Assembly (NCBI RefSeq): GCF_048564905.1
Contig: NC_132989.1
Location: forward strand, 109,532,257 to 109,596,256
DNA: 64,000 nt
Direction: 5' to 3'
DNA from: Vicugna pacos
Taxonomy: Eukaryota > Chordata > Mammalia > Artiodactyla > Camelidae
Shown here: in pieces, positions 59,565 through 64,000 of the stretch
Position numbering within the stretch: the first letter of the stretch is position 1
Layout of the letters: each line of letters starts with the position of its first letter
Translations under genes and position numbers: made by a program
Notes under the pieces: model-generated
What the model was told of the DNA's origin: nothing
Databases searched by the model: none
What the model saw: the letters and a program-made list of their open reading frames with translations, nothing else

Positions 59565-59681
59565 AAGAACTTTTGTACACTGGAATTTGACACAGCATTG
59601 TAAAATGACTATAACTCAATAAAAAAAAGTTCAAAAAATAAAAAATTTAAAAAATTAAAAAATAATAAAGAAGTTTTGTAA
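59565..59681 (+). mobile_element. Minimal L1 insertion (about 40 bp of 3' end plus A-rich tail)
   Basis: 59579-59618 is only the last L1 3'UTR bases (ACTGGAATTTGACACAGCAT, TGACTATAACTCAATAAAA) followed by an A-rich tail to 59668. AAGAACTTTTGTAC (59565-59578) and AGAAGTTTTGTAA (59669-59681) form a near-perfect target duplication. An extreme 5' truncation. Confidence 0.85.
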
Positions 59682-59689
59682 CATACAAA

Positions 59690-61735
59690 AAGCATTTTTT
59701 GTCAGCAGCAGCTGAAATATAGGGTGTCACAGTCCAGATTATTATGGAAAAGGCCAGTCTGAAATTCTGAAAACCAGAATTCTGTAACACGTCCAAGGCC
59801 ACCTGCGAGTCTATTTTGCACCTGCCCCTTCTCCAGCATCAGTCTCTTTAGATCCCTTAAGCCCATCCTCAGCATGGTTATCCAAGGTAGAGCCCACAGA
59901 TGCACTAGTCCATTCAATCTCCCTCCCCGGTGTGAGCTGAGGATAGCAATTCATGCTCCTGTCCCTTTCCCTGAATTACCTGCATCAGGAATCTTGACTT
60001 TCCGGTGAGTGGCCAAGGAGCTGTCTCAGCCTTCATGCAAAGTACACCTCCCTCAACACCAAGTCAGGACTAGAAGCACCATTTCTAAGAGTGGTTGTTA
60101 AATTTACTGGCTTGACCGCCCAAGATCAGAACAGATACACTTTTAACCTTTTCAACTGTTTACTTTTCAAATGCCTGATGAAATTCTTGACCTCCTTGAC
60201 CCAGTATATGTCCCCCCATTGTATACAACCAAGACATTAAATCTCCTGTGCAGCCATCTGTGCCTCATGATGCCTTACATCCACTGTGTGGTAGAGAGGT
60301 GGACACAGAGACCTTAAAACCTACCTAATGAGTGTCACTGAGGTCAACACCAGGCCCATTAGCCCACCAACAAATAAATATTTGGTGTCTAATATATATA
60401 GGACATATTACAGGCACTAGACAACATAATTTATCTTAAGAAAAAAAATGAATGAACTGAATTTTTAATATTATCTGTTATTTAAAAAATTACCATTTTT
60501 GTAGGTAAAAACAAAACAGTCAAAATCAACCATTTCACATGGTTTGACCTAATTATAAGCATTTCTTGGGGATTACGCCGCAAGATTGGTGATCAGCATG
60601 GAGTAACTAAATCTCATCAGATGGTGCCCAAGATAGAGTTACTCATACTGAGTTCTTCTCTATAGCGTACAGTGTCATAGTAAGCTACCCACGAACATAG
60701 TTAGAGAAATAACATAGATTTAGCATGAAGAGGGAAAATTCACAAACCTCCAATAAAAAGCAGAAAGAATATTTGTTCTAATTAAACAAATGACAACAGT
60801 AACAAAACCTGCATGTCTCTATGTCTGTCTCCTCCCGATTTAACCTCTTAGAAAACTCTTGGGAAAATCAGTTTATAAATTGCTAATCGAAATCTCTGCA
60901 CCAGAAAACTTAATGAGAATTCCACACTGAGCAGGGGAAGACTAAGGTCGGCTTAACTCCAAGGGAGAGGCAAGTGACAGAAGTGTCTGTGGAAAGTGGG
61001 AGCGAGGAAGAACAACATAAGGCATCAGGACGATGAGCAAATGTTCACCAGCTGGATTCCAGCGCCGCTAACTAGCCTTCAGTCAGTGATTTCTCATTTG
61101 AAAAGCTCTAACATTTCCAGTGTTTGCCTGCACTGTTGTTCTAACAGGGGACTGGTTTCACTGCTTACCCTTCAATACTTCCCAGTGTTCAACCAAATGC
61201 TAATCACGCAGCAGCATCATGGAGAAGACACTGCCCTTGTGTTTGAATAAGCATGTTTTGTGCCGGAATCTGTCATTCATCAGCACTCTTTTGAGCTTTC
61301 ATTGTCAAGTACAAATAAAAGCTTAGCTCTAGGCTAAAATGCAAAGGAAGCATAGTATTAGCTGTAAATGTCTCCAAATAATAAGATAATCTCTCACTAA
61401 TAATTTTTTTTCCTTCTGTGTGCTTAAGCTAAGCTAAATGTTAGGAGTGAATGTCAGTTTAATCTACGTAGAAAACAAGAAAACAGAGACTAAGGGCTTG
61501 GACTAGATGGGCAGACAGATGTTGTCTTCCCTCTGATGACTGGGGTCTCTAAGTCAGCTACTCCGAAACAAGCCACAGGGGTGAGTAAGACACCATGACC
61601 ACAAAGTTTTCAGGGGTACTGGAGTTTTAAGTGGGTAGCCTGAACGTAACTGGCTAAATAGTGTGGATTTTAGGCATTCTAAACATAAGAGGAAAAAATA
61701 CCTGTGATGGTGTCAGGCGGTGTGCTAGGGATTTG
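59690..61735. other. Unannotated intronic stretch
   Basis: No gene or firm repeat. 61240-61470 is repeat-free with TAATAATTTTTTTTCC and AAATGCAAAGGAAGC words and may be conserved non-coding DNA. Confidence 0.4.
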
Positions 61736-61740
61736 GTATT

Positions 61741-62399
61741 AAAAATCTAATCTCTAGGAGCATCCATGTTGCTGCAAATGGCATTATGTTGTCGGTTTTT
61801 ATGGCTGAGTAGTATTCCATTGTATAAATATACCACATCTTCTTTATCCAGTCACCTGTTGATGGACATTTAGGTTGTTTCCATGTTTTGGCTATTGTAA
61901 ATAGTGCTGCTATGAACATTGGGGTGCAGGTGTCATCCTGAAATAGATTTCCTTCTGGGTACAAGAGAATGCTCCTAGAGAATGTCATTCTAAGTGAAGT
62001 AAGCCAGAAAGAGAAAGAAAAATACCATATGAGATCGCTCATATGTGGAATCTAAAAAACAAAAACAAACAAACAAACAAAAACAAAGCATAAATACAGG
62101 ACAGAAATGGACTCATGGACAGAGAATACAGACTTGTGGTTACCGGGGGGGGGGGGGCGGGGTAGAGGGTGGGAAGGGATAGACTGGGATTTCAAAATTG
62201 TAGAACAGATAAACAAGATTACACTGTATAGCACAGGGAAATATACACAAAATGTTATGATAAATCACAGAGAAAAAAATGTGACAATGAGTGTGTATAT
62301 GTCCATGTATGACTGAAAAATTGTACTGAACACTGGAATTTGACACAACACTGTAAAATGATTATGAATCAATAAAAATGTAAAAAAAAAATCTAATCT
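61741..62399. mobile_element. Young L1 with inverted 5' part and intact target duplication
   Basis: The target duplication AAAAATCTAATCT flanks it at 61741-61753 and 62387-62399. 61754-61965 is ORF2 end in minus orientation; 61969-62386 is the continuing ORF2 end, 3'UTR and A tail in plus orientation. ATGCTCCTAGAGA occurs in both arms as an inverted copy. The 105-codon minus-strand frame at 61725-62042 crosses the inversion point and is an artefact. Removing the insertion restores a MIR-like ATCTAATCTAATCTTCACAA. Confidence 0.93.
62144..62162 (+). repeat. G-run in L1 3'UTR
   Basis: Twelve to thirteen consecutive G, then CGGGG, followed by GAGGGTGGGAAGGG. The sister copy at 35784 has only six G. 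A strong G-quadruplex candidate. Confidence 0.9.
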
Positions 62400-62500
62400 A
62401 ATCTTCACAACAATCTTATGATCCAAGTCTTACTATCTTATTTGTAAGCTCAGAGAACTGAATTCCATCCCAGAGCAGAACCAAGTCCATTTGATTCCAA
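62400..62500 (-). mobile_element. MIR fragment, minus strand
   Basis: CTTCACAACAATCTTATGAT, TAAGCTCAGAGAACTGAATT: antisense MIR; hosts the L1 insertion at its left edge. Confidence 0.5.
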
Positions 62501-62599
62501 ATTTCTTCTGTTATCCTGTGCCATCATTAAAAAAATGAGTAAGTATCAAGTTTGGAGGTGGACTATATCAAATTGGAGCAGAGGATGAACAGAGAGAAG

Positions 62600-62718
62600 A
62601 CCTAGACTCTAGTCCAAGTTCTAGAATTTTCTAGCTAAGGGATTTAGGTTCTCTGAGCTGCAGTTTCCTCGGATCACGGACACAGTAGACATTCAATGAG
62701 CACCTGTTGAAACTAAAT
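62600..62718 (+). mobile_element. MIR fragment
   Basis: CCTAGACTCTAGTCCAAGTT, TTCTCTGAGCTGCAGTTTCC, CATTCAATGAGCACCTGTTG follow MIR order. 62720-63380 is unannotated. Confidence 0.5.
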
Positions 62719-63384
62719 ATTTCTACGAGCCTCTGAGATGCCTTCAGTGCAGGGGCCCTCAGGGGGCCCTCCTTCCACAGTAGGCAGATGGCTAAGTATG
62801 GGGCCAATCTCATTCCTCACAAATCTCAAGACTCACATCACAAGGCCTGGGGCAAAGGAGACTGATGTCATTGAGCTCCTGACCCTGCCAAGTGGAGGCA
62901 GAAAGGGAAGCTGACACTTCCAGAGTCAGCTCTGGTCTACTCCCAAGCCTTCTGCTACTCTGAGCCTCCCCCTTCATCCTCGCTCTTAACAAGGAAAGTC
63001 TTTCCATTTTAGAAGGTGAAACTTGCACTTTCATGCCTCACCCCAGGACCTGTAAAATTCTCCAGTCTTAACTGAGAGTCATCACAACCTGCTGCCACTT
63101 ATGGACAAAATGGTGTCACCATCATTCAGATCCGGGGAGATGGTGAGCCCCTGGAAAACCAGGTTCGAGTCTTTGACACACAAAGGGAATAAAAAGGGCA
63201 AGCTGTGGTCAGGGTGGTCCAAGACTCACTCACACAATGAAAAATCTGCCTTCTCTACAGAATTCTTCATGCTGCAAAGATAGACGGGATAAGAGGCAGG
63301 AAGTACAACAATAAAACAACTGTTGGGTTAGCTAGAAGCACCTCCCCAAACAAAGCGACCCACCTCATTACTTTACGTAACACG

Positions 63385-64000
63385 TATTGATTTGGTCCCT
63401 GCTTTAATAAGCAGACATTAGGAGCTGGGAATGTAAGAGCAACAGCCTCTCTGCTCTCAAGATACTTACAGTCCATGGAAGACTCACCCAGTAAGTATAG
63501 CCGTCTCTACAGAAGCTAGGTATAAAGACAAGGTGCTCCGGAATTCACCGTAGGTCCACCCAGCTCAAACTCGGCTGTGAGGAGGATGGCGATCTGGAAA
63601 GTTAGACAATGTGAGTGCACAGATTCTTCCAAGCAGAGTGAAGAATCCAGAAGTGAAAGAGAACCCTGAGCATTTGGAAACCACAGATAATCTAACGGGG
63701 CCAGAGGAGATGGAAGAATGAAGGGAAGTGGGAGATGGTGGTGAATCTTGAAGTCTCACAGATTTGGGAGGAACGTGGACTATATCCAGAGAGCAGTGAG
63801 GCACCTTGGAAGGGTTTGAACAAGCTGAGGGCATATCAGATTGCAGAAAAGTAGACTGAGCTGCAGTGTAGATATTGGACGGAAGAGGGTAAAACTGGAG
63901 GCAGTGAGAATGGTTAAAAAGATGCTACTGAAAGTAGCAGTGGTGGGTGGAGAGGAATAGCTCTGAGAGATGCAAGTCCAGTAGAAACACCAGGAGTCTG
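63385..64000 (-). mobile_element. L2 LINE, minus strand, running off the window
   Basis: TAATAAGCAGACATTAGGAG with AAGATACTTACAGTCCATGG is the antisense L2 3' region. From 63790 CACCTTGGAAGGGTTTGAAC, GAGGGCATATCAGATTGCAG and GGAGGCAGTGAGAATGG are further-5' L2 text in the same orientation. The part in between is too diverged to read. Confidence 0.55.

Larger units (their letters stand above)
40279..64000 (-). other. FBXL7: FBXL7 intron 1 (3' part, runs off the window)
   Basis: All sequence right of the exon is upstream in gene direction, hence intron 1. The first exon, which should encode the initiator Met and about 12 residues, must lie beyond position 64000. No CpG-island-like promoter is visible in this part. 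Contents are repeats and unique intronic sequence, listed separately. Confidence 0.88.

Noticed and set aside
61725-62042. 105-codon minus-strand frame with L1-like residues
   Set aside because: It reads across the inversion point of a twin-primed L1, so it is an artefact of rearrangement.
1-64000. CRISPR arrays, bacterial operons or phage-like modules
   Set aside because: No regularly spaced repeats or prokaryotic gene organisation; introns, SINEs and LINEs show a mammalian nuclear locus.

Overview
The window is non-coding DNA from a placental mammal, most likely a camelid (camel, llama or alpaca). The strongest lineage marker is a tRNA-derived SINE of the Vic-1 type at 37193-37358, with an intact tRNA-like head carrying A and B boxes; that family is known from camelids. 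Old mammal-wide repeats (MIR, L2, MER5, MER2/Tigger, MLT1-type LTRs) and several low-divergence L1 copies with artiodactyl-type 3' ends agree. I recognise no ruminant BovB/Bov-tA or pig PRE-1 SINEs.

The one exon I can identify with confidence is 40189-40278 on the minus strand. It encodes KGSSSISSDVSSSTDHTPTQ followed by AQKNVATSE, flanked by a clean acceptor and donor, and matches exon 2 of FBXL7, an F-box/leucine-rich-repeat substrate receptor of an SCF ubiquitin ligase. The gene runs right to left. Positions 40279-64000 are therefore the 3' part of intron 1, and 1-40188 the 5' part of the very long intron 2. Nothing else in the window is convincingly protein-coding; most long reading frames are L1 ORF2 tails, LTR sequence or chance.

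Layout. 1-5500 is a stack of L1 insertions nested in older L1s. 5500-9490 is mostly unique, with two weak exon-like segments. 9495-10845 is an old L1. 10.8-18.4 kb holds MIRs and L1 tails. 18.4-26.9 kb is a cluster of LTR fossils: an LTR with a 5-bp target duplication, an MLT1-type LTR, a solo ERV1-type LTR that splits a MIR, and one LTR nested in another, together with MER5, L2 and MER2. 27-34 kb is largely unique. 34.4-36.0 kb holds two tandem young L1 tails. 37.2 kb has the Vic-1 SINE. 40.2 kb is the FBXL7 exon. 41-64 kb of intron 1 holds MIR/L2/LTR remnants plus two more L1 copies with inverted 5' ends.

The most distinctive feature is how readable the L1 insertion histories are: four copies have the head-to-head structure expected from twin priming, and several insertions keep recognisable or perfect target-site duplications. 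I found no operon, CRISPR array, toxin or previously undescribed gene system. Repeat family names come from recalled consensus sequences and were not checked against a library.
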